Notes under the pieces: generated by a model
Told to the model about the DNA's origin: nothing
What the model saw: the letters and a program-made list of their open reading frames with translations, nothing else
The model's database searches: none
Origin: Flavobacteriaceae bacterium
GTDB taxonomy: Bacteria; Bacteroidota; Bacteroidia; Flavobacteriales; Flavobacteriaceae
Direction of reading: 5' to 3'
NCBI GenBank assembly: GCA_002702875.1
Contig: PACV01000014.1
Coordinates: 1 to 33,574 of the forward strand
DNA: 33,574 bases
In this document: in pieces, positions 8,901 through 16,249 of the stretch
Layout: each line of letters opens with the position of its first letter
Position numbering within the stretch: position 1 is the first letter of the stretch
Program-made: the position numbers and the translations under genes

Positions 8901-9398
8901 TTTTTCAGATGGATAATCTCCAATTAAACTAATATTTATAATAGGCATTTCCTCAGAGAAGATGAATTCGAAAGCCTTTGGTTCAATTTTTGAATTATTA
9001 AAAACTGGCCAATCAGAATTTGAAACAACACTATTAATTTCCTCTTGAACTTTCTGCTTTGCTACATTAACATCAATTTCATCGTTAAATTCAATTGTAA
9101 TCATTGAAAAATTTTCGATAGAAGATGAGGAAATCTCTTTAACATTTTGAATTCCTTTGAAAGCTTCCTCTAGTGGATTAGTAATTAGAGTTTCAATATC
9201 TTCAGCTGTATTTCCTGGATAAGATGAACTAACAAATATTTCAGTCTCCTGTATGTCAGGAAAGTTTTCCCTGGGCATAGTTAGGTACGAGAACAAACCC
9301 AATGAAAAAAAAAGAAAAATTAATACATAAATTATAGTGCTGTTATTTATAGCCCAAGATGATAAGTAAAACTCTTTAAATTGTAATTTTCTTTTCAA
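5958..9398 (-). CDS. RND-family efflux permease (HAE1/AcrB-like)
   Basis: The inner-membrane proton-driven pump of a tripartite efflux system, 1146 aa. The N-terminal helix (21-40) leads into MPRENFPDIQ and the porter subdomains. TM2-TM6 follow from about 348, including GLGMLVDNGIVVVENAF (406-422). The second half starts with PKVEFFPANMPAQIIIYLEYP, and the last helices include GIVVNNSVVLIDYTQ. TM4 has Asp-Asn (D412-N413) where AcrB has Asp-Asp; this is seen in several divergent RND subfamilies, so it need not mean inactivity. Two extra hydrophobic stretches (about 514-530 and 537-555) between TM6 and TM7 explain the extra 100 residues over AcrB. The start is TTG, seven bases after the adaptor stop. 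The substrate (drug, bile-like amphiphile, lipid) cannot be inferred; the motif set argues against a heavy-metal pump only weakly. Confidence 0.92.
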   Translation of the reverse strand: MKRKLQFKEFYLSSWAINNSTIIYVLIFLFFSLGLFSYLTMPRENFPDIQETEIFVSSSYPGNTAEDIETLITNPLEEAFKGIQNVKEISSSSIENFSMITIEFNDEIDVNVAKQKVQEEINSVVSNSDWPVFNNSKIEPKAFEFIFSEEMPIINISLIGDYPSEKMKFFAENLKDDIEELDEIIGVEIVGIEEFEVEISLDIFKMNASKVSFDNVVNSLNRENQTISAGNIIGEGQRRNIRLVGEISDPSELKKIVVKSQNGAVYLNDIASIEFKEKEKKSYARSFGKDAVMLNIKKRSNKNLILAVKKIRDIVESKKKTFLPSDIEIEISNDQSSETINLVNDLTNNIIFGVILVITVLMFFLGLRNALFVGFAIPMSMFMSFMILNFFGYTINRMTLFGLIMGLGMLVDNGIVVVENAFRLMQKEGLSRIDAAKKGVGEIAFPIIISTITTIAAFVPLGFWPGVIGKFMIFFPLTLSIVLGSSLFVAIFFNSMLVSKFMDINDREISNKNSVIITVFLSFIGSIMLFFEGPTRGIGTLLIVLSLIFWLYKKVLKKWTIYFQKSLIKNVETYYKSFLSFALTKRNPLFFIFGTFGLLISSFLILGISSPKVEFFPANMPAQIIIYLEYPEGTSISKTNLTSLQFEKEINYVINQSKYMINKKNFMVESYVSQIGSGSQNPVTDKGAVNDMPNKAKITLTLAEFKNRKGLSSEILRSEIQKEVEDKFPGLLISVEKDQKSPPVGYPISIEITGSDYDKLILTANRMREFIDSKKILGVEELKIDVNKNKPGIELKVKREKAGELDITAGQIGNQLRRSIFGEKIGIFKKNSEDYDINLRLNKDDRYNLETLMNQYIIFRDQASGKIKQIPISSVVDFNNTQSFSKIKHKNLKRIVTLYSSVLAGYNENEVVDEVSNQLSNFDVGEGINYKFGGQIEEQESNLNFLISALIAALALIIFILVFQFNSISNPIIILFSILLSFTGVLYGISIFNMPFVILMTMMGIISLAGIVVNNSVVLIDYTQLLIERKKDELNIEPKAFLDINILRETLIEGGVARLRPVILTAVTTILGLLPLAIGLNLDFFSLFSMWNPNIYFGGDNHHFWGPLAWTVIFGLSFATFLTLIIVPCCFYTVYQLKQLKIRLGY

Positions 9399-9405
9399 GT
9401 TTTTT

Positions 9406-10569
9406 TTATTTAATGATTTTAATGTTTTGATTATTTTTAATTAATCTCAAACCATCTTGAACAATTTGATCATTAATTTTTAGGCCTTTTATAATTTCAA
9501 TTTTATTGCCAATAGATTTCCCTGTGATTACCGGTGTTTTAATAGACTTTAAAGATTCAAAGTCGTTTTCTTGGACTATTTTATATACATAAAATTCTCC
9601 ATTTGAGTCCTCAAGAATATTATTTACTGGAATTAAAATTGAATTATCGCTAGAATAATCATTTATCTTTATTCTACAACTCATATTTGGTTTAAAAAAA
9701 TCTTTTGATTCTTCTATGTCAATCCTAACTTTAAATGACCTATTTGAGGGATTAATATGATTGCCAACTTTTGTTATTTTTGAATTTATTTTTTCAGAAT
9801 TAAATAAACTAATTATAACTTTTGATCCTTCCTTAATGTTTAATATGTGTTTTTCAGGTATTTCTGATTCAACATAAATTTGATCTAAATTAATTAGCCT
9901 TAGAATTGGAGTTAAACCAGCATTAATATTAGAACCTATTTTAGAAAAAATTTCATCAATTGTCCCAGAGAACTGTGCATAAAATTTTGTTTTTTCAATT
10001 TGTTTTTCTAGTTCTTTAATATTTTTAGTACTGGACAGATACTCAGTTTTGGATCTCAAATATTCAATTTCTGATCCAATATTTTTTTCCCATAATTTTT
10101 CGTTTCTTTCAAAAGTAGTTTTAAGTAGATTATTTCTAAGAATAAGTTGTTCAAGTTTTATTTTTAAAACTTCGTTACTAGATTCAGCTAATAGTTGCCC
10201 TTTTTTTACTTTCTGTCCTTCTTTAACATAGATATGTTTTAAAATTCCATTCATTTCCGGGAAAACTATTATATTCTTATCACTTTTTACTGTTCCTTGA
10301 AAATCAATAAAATGGTTCAAAGCTTCAGGTTTAATAATCAATCTTGAAACACTAATAGTATTTGTTAAATTATTTTTTTTGTCCAACAGTTCATTTATGA
10401 TTATTAATTCATCTTGAATTTTTTCAAGCATTGAAGTTTTTTCTTTTTTTGAGTTTTCAAGAATCTCGATTGATGAATTTTCATCAAGAATTTGTTTATT
10501 TTTTTTATTATCAATTGAACAAGAGTAAATTGATATTAGTAAAAATAATAGAACGGATTTTCTTTTCAT
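9406..10569 (-). CDS. RND efflux adaptor (membrane fusion protein), lipoprotein
   Basis: Periplasmic adaptor (HlyD/AcrA family, about 387 aa) linking the RND pump to the outer-membrane channel. The ATG at 10569 gives MKRKSVLLFLLISIYSC, a lipoprotein signal ending at a lipobox-like cysteine. This is preferred over an in-frame ATG at 10584, which would add five residues in front of the signal and overlap the upstream gene. After a Lys/Glu-rich helical stretch come the biotinyl-lipoyl-like halves (FPEMNGILKHIYVKEGQKVKKGQLLAE and, later, AQFSGTIDEIFSKIGSNINAG) around a coiled-coil hairpin. Beta-barrel and membrane-proximal domains follow, with a final VQDGLRLIKNNQ typical of the family. It sits one base after the TolC-like stop and seven bases before the permease, so one transcript is expected. 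Confidence 0.93.
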   Translation of the reverse strand: MKRKSVLLFLLISIYSCSIDNKKNKQILDENSSIEILENSKKEKTSMLEKIQDELIIINELLDKKNNLTNTISVSRLIIKPEALNHFIDFQGTVKSDKNIIVFPEMNGILKHIYVKEGQKVKKGQLLAESSNEVLKIKLEQLILRNNLLKTTFERNEKLWEKNIGSEIEYLRSKTEYLSSTKNIKELEKQIEKTKFYAQFSGTIDEIFSKIGSNINAGLTPILRLINLDQIYVESEIPEKHILNIKEGSKVIISLFNSEKINSKITKVGNHINPSNRSFKVRIDIEESKDFFKPNMSCRIKINDYSSDNSILIPVNNILEDSNGEFYVYKIVQENDFESLKSIKTPVITGKSIGNKIEIIKGLKINDQIVQDGLRLIKNNQNIKIIK

Positions 10570-10570
10570 T

Positions 10571-11905
10571 TTACAGGGATTCATTAATTATTAGTTCTAA
10601 TTCATATTTTTTATTAATAAGATTTTTCATTGAATTTAGATAGGTGCTTTGAGCTGAATAAAGTTGAAGTTGTGCTTGTCTTAAATCAAAACTTCCTGAC
10701 AAACCCTCGAAAAATTTAATTTGATTTTTTCTTTCAATACGTTCTGCAAGTTCCAGATTTTCTTTTGAAGTAAAATATTTTTCTAATTGCATATAATATT
10801 CAGTTTTAATTTTTTGATATTTTAAATTAATATTCTTCTCTGCAATTTCAAGAGATAATTGAGCTTGATCTAGAGTTAATTTAGCCTTTTGAGAGCTTGC
10901 AGAACGACCTAATGAACTGAATATTGGAAAATCTACTTTTAATCCAAACAAAGATGAACTAAACCATTTTTGATTTTTTTCAGTAAATGTAAACGAATTA
11001 CTGTTACCAGTATATCCAGCATTATAAAATGCAGAAATAGACGGAAGAGATTTAGCTTTTTCCAATCTGTAAAATAATTTTTTTTCATAAACATTATTTA
11101 ATGCAATTTTGAAATCTAAATTATTCTCAATATCAAAATTATTAATAAACTCATTCCTATCTGAACTTTTCAAGGCAAGACCTTCAAGTGAATCAGTTAA
11201 TATAACTTTGGATTCAAGATCAAATCCTACAATAAAATTTAGCATTTGTCCAAATATTTTTTCTAATTCTTCTGCATAATTTAATTGAGACATTATTTCA
11301 TTGTATGTCAATTTTAATTGTTCTAAACTTTCTTCTTCGATAAAACCATTTTCAAATAATTCCTGAGTTTCGATGATATTTTGTTTTAGATTTGAAGAAT
11401 TTAGTCTAAGTATTTTTAAATTTTCTTTGCTTAATAATAAATTTGTATATGCTGAAATTACTGAAGATTTAACATATTGTTCAGTTTTTTTTTTCACATT
11501 TTGTGCAACATCTAAAAAGAGTTTTATTCCTTGTAATCCTATTATATAGGTTCCATCAAAAATAAGTTGATTTAATTTGATTGAAGCATTAGCAGTTTGT
11601 TCAGTTCCAAAATTAATTTCTGCAAATTCCCCTGATTTTCCTCCAAAAAACTCTGCTGGTACAAGAGATGTTGGAAGTTCAATATAATTTTGATAAACAA
11701 AAGAACTAGTAATTTCAGGTAAACCTATTGATATGGTTTTCCACTTTTCTTTATATGCTTTTTCAAGCTCTTTGTTTGCATTTTGCATCTCAAGATTGTA
11801 AGTTAAAGATAGTTCAACAGCCTCAGACAAACTCATACTTTTTGACTCATTTTGAGCAAATAATATTTTTGTGAATAATAAAAAAAGTAAAAAATAATTT
11901 TTCAT
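10571..11905 (-). CDS. TolC-family outer membrane efflux protein
   Basis: Outer-membrane channel protein of the tripartite pump (444 aa from the chosen start). The ATG at 11905 gives MKNYFLLFLLFTKILFAQ, a clean Sec signal peptide with a cleavage site after FA. A longer frame opening at a TTG at 11974 is rejected because that TTG is the -33 element of the promoter. The mature protein starts with SLSEAVELSLTYNLEMQNANKELEKA and has the two-fold repeat of long amphipathic helices and short beta segments seen in TolC (second copy from about residue 250, with LDFKIALNNVYEKKLFYRLEKAKSLPSISAFY). It is the first gene of the operon; adaptor and permease follow directly. Which outer-membrane partner set is used in vivo is not shown by the sequence. 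Confidence 0.92.
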   Translation of the reverse strand: MKNYFLLFLLFTKILFAQNESKSMSLSEAVELSLTYNLEMQNANKELEKAYKEKWKTISIGLPEITSSFVYQNYIELPTSLVPAEFFGGKSGEFAEINFGTEQTANASIKLNQLIFDGTYIIGLQGIKLFLDVAQNVKKKTEQYVKSSVISAYTNLLLSKENLKILRLNSSNLKQNIIETQELFENGFIEEESLEQLKLTYNEIMSQLNYAEELEKIFGQMLNFIVGFDLESKVILTDSLEGLALKSSDRNEFINNFDIENNLDFKIALNNVYEKKLFYRLEKAKSLPSISAFYNAGYTGNSNSFTFTEKNQKWFSSSLFGLKVDFPIFSSLGRSASSQKAKLTLDQAQLSLEIAEKNINLKYQKIKTEYYMQLEKYFTSKENLELAERIERKNQIKFFEGLSGSFDLRQAQLQLYSAQSTYLNSMKNLINKKYELELIINESL

Positions 11906-11945
11906 CAGTAAGAAAAATGAATCCTGATAGATATCAAATTTTATG

Positions 11946-11974
11946 CAAATATAAAGCCAATTATCTATATACAA
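11946..11974 (-). promoter_or_regulatory. Promoter of the tolC-adaptor-RND operon
   Basis: On the minus strand TTG (11974-11972), an 18-base spacer and TATATTTG (11953-11946) match the Bacteroidota promoter TTG...TAnnTTTG. The -7 element ends 40 bases before the ATG at 11905. Both elements and the spacing are right, so this is one of the better promoters in the window. Confidence 0.7.
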
Positions 11975-12011
11975 TTACATAATAAATTTATATTTTAGAA
12001 ATTAATTTTAT

Positions 12012-12992
12012 TTGGATGTTTTGATTTTAAAATACGAAAAGTTATTTAATGATTATTTAGATGAAAATTTAAATTTTAATGATCCAAAAAATCTATATGG
12101 TCCGATTAAATATTTTATGCGAATCGGCGGAAAAAGAGTTAGACCTGTTTTATTAATCATGACATGCGATATTCTTCGAAAGAATATTAATAAAGCCCTC
12201 CCGGCTGCGATTTGTGTTGAGTTTCTTCACAATTTTACATTGGTTCATGATGACATAATTGACAAATCAAAGCTTAGAAGAGGTAAGCAAACCATTCACG
12301 AAAAATGGGATTTAAACACCGCAATTTTGTCTGGAGATTTAATGAATATTTTGTCTTATCAATTTCTTCAACCCTACTCAGACAAATTGTTTAAAAAATT
12401 ATCAATTTTATTGAATGAGACTTCAGTAAAATTGTGCGTTGGCCAACAATGGGATATTGATTATTCACAAATTGAAAAAACAACTAGATCTAATTATATT
12501 GAGATGATAAGATATAAAACCTCGGAGTTGATTGCTTGTTCACTTAAAATGGGCGCCTTAATTGGAGGGCTATCTAATAGATACAGTGATTTGTTTTACG
12601 AATATGGAATAAACTTAGGAATTGCATTTCAGATACAAGATGATTATTTAGATATTTTTGGTAGAAAAAAAATATTTGGAAAGAAAATTGGAACTGATAT
12701 CTTAGAAAATAAAAAAACTTTATTATACATCAATACATATGAAAGTTCGTCAGTTAACGATAAAAAAGAATTGATAAAGTTATATTCATCGACAAATAAC
12801 ATAGATTCAAAAACAAAAATAAAAAGAGTTAAAGAAATTTTTTTAAAAAATGGAGCTGATAAAAAAGTATTAAAGGATATAATGAAATACCAAAAAAAGT
12901 GTTACGAATTGATTAACAATTTTCCAATTGAGGACATCAAAAAGAAATTATACAAAAATTTAACAGACAAAATACTATTTAGAGAAAAATAG
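12012..12992 (+). CDS. Polyprenyl diphosphate synthase, probably geranylgeranyl diphosphate synthase
   Basis: An all-helical trans-isoprenyl diphosphate synthase (326 aa) that condenses isopentenyl diphosphate with allylic diphosphates. It has GGKRVRP (39-45), the first Asp-rich motif DDIID (80-84), KTSELIACSLKMGALIGG and the second Asp-rich motif DDYLD (210-214). The first motif has no two-residue insertion, and the fifth residue before it is Phe75. In characterised enzymes of this type a bulky aromatic there limits the product to about C20, whereas long-chain quinone synthases carry a small residue. The convergent lycopene cyclase next door fits GGPP supply for carotenoids. The frame has no ATG before residue 36, so TTG at 12012 (or 12021) must start it. 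The product length is an inference. Confidence 0.9.
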   Translation: MDVLILKYEKLFNDYLDENLNFNDPKNLYGPIKYFMRIGGKRVRPVLLIMTCDILRKNINKALPAAICVEFLHNFTLVHDDIIDKSKLRRGKQTIHEKWDLNTAILSGDLMNILSYQFLQPYSDKLFKKLSILLNETSVKLCVGQQWDIDYSQIEKTTRSNYIEMIRYKTSELIACSLKMGALIGGLSNRYSDLFYEYGINLGIAFQIQDDYLDIFGRKKIFGKKIGTDILENKKTLLYINTYESSSVNDKKELIKLYSSTNNIDSKTKIKRVKEIFLKNGADKKVLKDIMKYQKKCYELINNFPIEDIKKKLYKNLTDKILFREK

Positions 12993-14136
12993 TTTTGAAA
13001 AGTCGTTTAACCAATGACTTTAAAAAAATTATTTTTGGGAAGTTTAAAAATAATTTTATGTCTTCTTGAAAAGTTGTTTTTTCATCTAAAAAATCTAATA
13101 TCAATTTTGGGGAATTTTTTTTAAACATTGTCTCAAATACTTTTTCACCTAAAGAATTATTTTCATATAAAACGTCAATTAAAACACTGTCATATAACCA
13201 ATACTTATTTTTCTTTTCAAATTTGTCTAGAGCTTCATTGGTTTTTAAATATTCTTTTAATTCTTTACTTTTTTTTATTGTCTTGAAAAAAGTAAATCCT
13301 GTGCTAGATTTTGTCCATCCACCGGCTGTTCCAATGTAAATTAAATTTTTTGAATTAAATTTCCAAAACTCAAATGAAGTCATTGGAATTACACCATTTT
13401 CTTTTTCAATTATTTTAAAATTTACCTTTAATTTTTCATCAATGTAATTTTTTATTTCCGTTTCATATTCAGTGTCATTTAATATATTTTTAGAGAATAA
13501 TGTATATTCTATTAATGCTTCATTTTTTTTATAAGGCAATATATACATGAATCTAGTATTATTCTTTTGATCAATATCAAAATCCATAAAAGTTATTTTG
13601 TCATCGTTGAAAATATTTTTTTCTGTTTTGATAAACCAACCAATAAAGTGTTGCTTTAAAAGTGGATATTTTTTATTATCACTAATTGGTTTCATAATAC
13701 TAGAAAATGCTTTCTTACATTTGAAGGTATTTTTGTTTGTAATTACTTTAACCATGTCATTTTGGTCAATTATTTTTTCAACTTCCTCATTTAACACAGT
13801 AATATTTTTATACTTACTGATTTTTTTTAAAATTTTATCGTAAAAATTTATACCTCTAATACATTTAAATTGATAAGGTTTAGTTTCAAAAGTTAATTTT
13901 AAATTTTTTGAGGAAAAATAGGCTTTACTCCATTTTTTCTTTAAAATATCATCATGTTTTCCTTCTCCTTTTTCCCAATAGGTCCATGTTCTATCGTTTG
14001 TAATCTTTTTTTTTTTGTCTAACAATAGAATTCTATGATTTAAAAAAAAATTGTCATTAATTAGCTCGTTTATAAGAGAAAGTCCAGCTGCTCCAGAGCC
14101 ACAAATAACATAATCATAAATTATTTTTTTATTCAT
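12979..14136 (-). CDS. crtY: Lycopene beta-cyclase (CrtY-type flavoprotein)
   Basis: A 385-aa FAD/NAD-binding protein of the lycopene cyclase family, which closes the beta-ionone rings of lycopene to give gamma- and beta-carotene. The dinucleotide-binding GSGAAG lies at 13-18. It is followed by the diagnostic NDRTWTYWE (47-55), an IEYTLFS motif (209-215) where CrtY enzymes have their catalytic acidic residue (E210), GVIPMT (about 244-249) and a GTAGGWTKSSTGF stretch. All family landmarks are intact. It is unusually Lys/Asn/Ile-rich, as expected from the AT bias. The last 14 bases overlap the convergent polyprenyl synthase. No phytoene synthase, desaturase, hydroxylase or rhodopsin gene is in the window, so the end product (zeaxanthin-like pigment, retinal) is open. 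Confidence 0.88.
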   Translation of the reverse strand: MNKKIIYDYVICGSGAAGLSLINELINDNFFLNHRILLLDKKKKITNDRTWTYWEKGEGKHDDILKKKWSKAYFSSKNLKLTFETKPYQFKCIRGINFYDKILKKISKYKNITVLNEEVEKIIDQNDMVKVITNKNTFKCKKAFSSIMKPISDNKKYPLLKQHFIGWFIKTEKNIFNDDKITFMDFDIDQKNNTRFMYILPYKKNEALIEYTLFSKNILNDTEYETEIKNYIDEKLKVNFKIIEKENGVIPMTSFEFWKFNSKNLIYIGTAGGWTKSSTGFTFFKTIKKSKELKEYLKTNEALDKFEKKNKYWLYDSVLIDVLYENNSLGEKVFETMFKKNSPKLILDFLDEKTTFQEDIKLFLNFPKIIFLKSLVKRLFKTIFL

Positions 14137-14202
14137 TCTATTTTCAAAATAATAAATACTTTATTACAACCTATAAACTAATTTGTTTTTTTTATAATAA
14201 TA

Positions 14203-14234
14203 TTGTTTTACACTACAAAACTTTAATATCTTTG
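14203..14234 (+). promoter_or_regulatory. Possible promoter of the ZIP transporter gene
   Basis: TTG (14203-14205), a 21-base spacer and TATCTTTG (14227-14234) match TTG...TAnnTTTG. Only 13 bases separate the -7 element from the ATG at 14248, so the transcript would be nearly leaderless. No metal-regulator operator was recognised around it. Confidence 0.45.
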
Positions 14235-14247
14235 AAAGAATTTTTTT

Positions 14248-15063
14248 ATGGAAAATATTGTTAATTTTTTTGAAAATTTAAACCCTATAATAGCTGCTTT
14301 TTATGCAACACTTTTTACTTGGGGATTAACTGCTTTAGGTGCATCTTTTGTATATTTATTTAAAGGGATAAATAGAGCATTTTTAGATGGAATGCTCGGT
14401 TTTACAGGCGGTGTAATGGTTGCAGCAAGCTTTTGGAGTTTATTGGCTCCGGGTATTGAAATGACAAGTGGAGAGGGATTTTATAAAGTTTTTCCAGCTG
14501 CAATAGGTTTTTCATTGGGAGCTCTATTCATATTTGCTTTAGATAAACTTTTACCTCATATACATATAAATTTTCAAGAAAGTGAGGGAATAAAAACTCC
14601 TTGGAGAAAGACTACCTTGCTAGCACTAGCCATTACTTTACACAATATTCCTGAAGGGTTGGCTGTCGGTGTAATATTTGGAGGAGTAGCAGCTGGTGTT
14701 CCTGAAGCAACAGTTTCAGGTGCTATCGCATTAGCATTGGGTATAGGAATACAAAATTTTCCTGAGGGTATTGCAATTTCAATGCCACTTAGAAGAGCTG
14801 GATTGAGCAAATTTAAAAGTTTTTGGTATGGTCAATTATCTGCAATTGTAGAACCCATAGCAGCAGTTTTAGGTGCACTAGCAGTAACTTTTTTCACTCC
14901 AATTTTACCTTACGCTCTTTCATTTGCGGCTGGAGCAATGATTTTTGTTGTTGTTGAAGAAGTAATTCCTGAAACACAGCTAGATAAGTATACTGATATT
15001 GCAACTTTGGGATTTATAGGAGGTTTTGTTATTATGATGATTTTAGATGTCGCTTTAGGGTAA
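14248..15063 (+). CDS. ZIP-family divalent metal transporter
   Basis: An inner-membrane metal importer (271 aa, eight predicted helices) of the ZIP family, GufA-like branch. The two metal-binding helices carry LHNIPEGLAVGV (H132, E136) in TM4 and GIQNFPEGIAISMP (N170, E173) in TM5. EE at 237-238 (FVVVEEVIPE) and H104/H106 in the TM3-TM4 loop region add further ligands. The TM4 and TM5 motifs together with the 271-aa length fit ZIP proteins that take up zinc and often iron or manganese; the preferred metal cannot be read from this. It is a single-gene transcript that ends two bases short of the convergent thiL stop. Its codon use looks slightly richer in Ala/Gly than its neighbours because of the membrane helices. 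Confidence 0.92.
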   Translation: MENIVNFFENLNPIIAAFYATLFTWGLTALGASFVYLFKGINRAFLDGMLGFTGGVMVAASFWSLLAPGIEMTSGEGFYKVFPAAIGFSLGALFIFALDKLLPHIHINFQESEGIKTPWRKTTLLALAITLHNIPEGLAVGVIFGGVAAGVPEATVSGAIALALGIGIQNFPEGIAISMPLRRAGLSKFKSFWYGQLSAIVEPIAAVLGALAVTFFTPILPYALSFAAGAMIFVVVEEVIPETQLDKYTDIATLGFIGGFVIMMILDVALG

Positions 15064-15065
15064 TA

Positions 15066-16100
15066 TTATTTAAATGTGTCCCAGCCTTGACTATTTAACT
15101 CAATTTTTTGTCCAATTTTATTAATTAAATATCGGTCACGACTTTTTGTTATATGCCCAATAATTGATAAATCTTTAATCTTTTTAATTTTTTCATAATC
15201 TTTTTGATTAATAGTGAAAAGAAGTTCATAGTCTTCGCCACCGTTTAGGGCAGCAGTTGTAGAGTTAATTTTAAATTCCTCACTAATTCTTTTTACCTCT
15301 TCATCAATTGGAATTTTGTCTTCAAATAAATTAAATCCAGCTTTAGAATTTTTTGCAATATGAATTAGATCAGACGAAAGACCGTCACTTATATCAATCA
15401 TCGATGTGGGAAAAATATTTAGTTCATCTAATAATTTTATGATATCTTTTCTAGCCTCAGGTTTTAAAAATCTCTGAATAGAATAACTATAATTTGATAA
15501 ATCAGGTTTTGAGTTTGGATTGACAATAAATACAGATTTTTCTCTCTCTAAAATTTGAAGGCCCATGTAAGCTCCACCAAGATCGCCTGAAACAACAATT
15601 AAATCATTAGGTTTAGCATTATTTCTGTAAGTTATTTTTTTTCTTTTAGTCGAACCGATTGCAGTTACTGATATAATTAAGCCTTTTTTTGAAGAAGATG
15701 TATCACCTCCAACCAAATCAACACTGTAGTTTTTACATGCTTGAAGAACTCCGTCATATAGCTCTTGAATTGCTTCAACTGAAAATCTGTTTGATAAACC
15801 TATTGATAAAATTATATGGCTTGGCTGAGCATTCATTGCATAAATATCTGATAAATTGACAATTACGGCCTTGTAACCCAGGTGCTTTAATGGATTGTAA
15901 GTAAGGTCAAAATGAATTCCTTCAATTAAAATATCATTTGATATAATTACATCATTCGAATTGAAATTTAAAACTGCACTATCATCACCAATTCCCATAA
16001 TTGTCTCACTTTTTTTAATTTCAAATGAATTTGTGATTTTTTCAATAAATTTAAATTCACCCAACTCAGATATTTCGGTTATTTTTTTATTTTTTTTCAT
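15066..16100 (-). CDS. thiL: Thiamine-monophosphate kinase
   Basis: ThiL phosphorylates thiamine monophosphate to thiamine diphosphate, the active cofactor. The protein (344 aa from ATG 16100) has the ATP/Mg-binding motifs of the PurM-like fold: MGIGDDSAVL near the N-terminus, the paired VGGDTSSS in the middle and DISDGLSSDL further on, then NGGEDYELLF near the C-terminus. The start MKKNKKITEISELGEFKFI matches the family beginning (ELGEF). A longer frame opening at a TTG at 16121 is rejected because that TTG is the end of the -7 element TATATTTG. No TPP riboswitch fits in the 18 bases between the -7 element and the ATG. It is divergent from the suf operon. Confidence 0.95.
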   Translation of the reverse strand: MKKNKKITEISELGEFKFIEKITNSFEIKKSETIMGIGDDSAVLNFNSNDVIISNDILIEGIHFDLTYNPLKHLGYKAVIVNLSDIYAMNAQPSHIILSIGLSNRFSVEAIQELYDGVLQACKNYSVDLVGGDTSSSKKGLIISVTAIGSTKRKKITYRNNAKPNDLIVVSGDLGGAYMGLQILEREKSVFIVNPNSKPDLSNYSYSIQRFLKPEARKDIIKLLDELNIFPTSMIDISDGLSSDLIHIAKNSKAGFNLFEDKIPIDEEVKRISEEFKINSTTAALNGGEDYELLFTINQKDYEKIKKIKDLSIIGHITKSRDRYLINKIGQKIELNSQGWDTFK

Positions 16101-16118
16101 AAAGCAAATTGTAATATT

Positions 16119-16126
16119 CAAATATA
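16119..16126 (-). promoter_or_regulatory. -7 element for thiL
   Basis: TATATTTG on the minus strand, 18 bases before the ATG at 16100. No TTG -33 partner was found. An ATTACAA half-site follows immediately downstream (16115-16109), so transcription may share control with the suf operon. Confidence 0.5.
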
Positions 16127-16180
16127 TAGTTATAAATTAACTAAATCATACTGTTTTACTTGTAAATAAGGGTTTATGGA

Positions 16181-16198
16181 ATTACAAATAATTGTAAT
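16181..16198. promoter_or_regulatory. Inverted-repeat operator candidate at the suf promoter
   Basis: ATTACAA, four bases, TTGTAAT: a perfect 7-bp inverted repeat that covers the -33 TTG of the suf promoter. Partial symmetry extends to GG/CC further out. A dimeric regulator bound here would block or assist RNA polymerase. The regulator is not identified; the site does not match the IscR motifs known from enterobacteria. Confidence 0.5.
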
Positions 16199-16222
16199 CC
16201 CCCACAAAAAGCATTATATTTG
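16192..16222 (+). promoter_or_regulatory. Promoter of the suf operon
   Basis: TTG (16192-16194), a 20-base spacer and TATATTTG (16215-16222) match the Bacteroidota consensus. The ATG of sufA is 27 bases beyond the -7 element. The -33 element is inside the inverted repeat and an ATTACAAAT copy lies just past the expected transcription start. Confidence 0.7.
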
Positions 16223-16249
16223 CAGTATAATTACAAATTTATCAATGCT

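Larger units (their letters stand above)
16109..16236. repeat. Cluster of five TTACAA/TTGTAA sites between thiL and sufA
   Basis: The six-base core TTACAA or its complement TTGTAA occurs at about 16109-16114, 16160-16165, 16182-16187, 16192-16197 and 16231-16236. Four copies extend to ATTACAA/TTGTAAT, and two share the longer direct repeat ATTACAAAT (16181-16189, 16230-16238). A rough estimate from base composition predicts well under one copy in a region this size. They lie around both divergent promoters, which suggests operator sites. Confidence 0.55.

Noticed and set aside
16101-16118. Possible TPP riboswitch in front of thiL
   Set aside because: Only 18 bases separate the -7 element from the ATG, far too short for the riboswitch, and none of its conserved segments are visible.
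16181-16198. The ATTACAA/TTGTAAT inverted repeat as a transcription terminator
   Set aside because: It is upstream of both divergent genes, AT-rich, without a T run, and it overlaps the suf -33 element, so an operator role is more likely.
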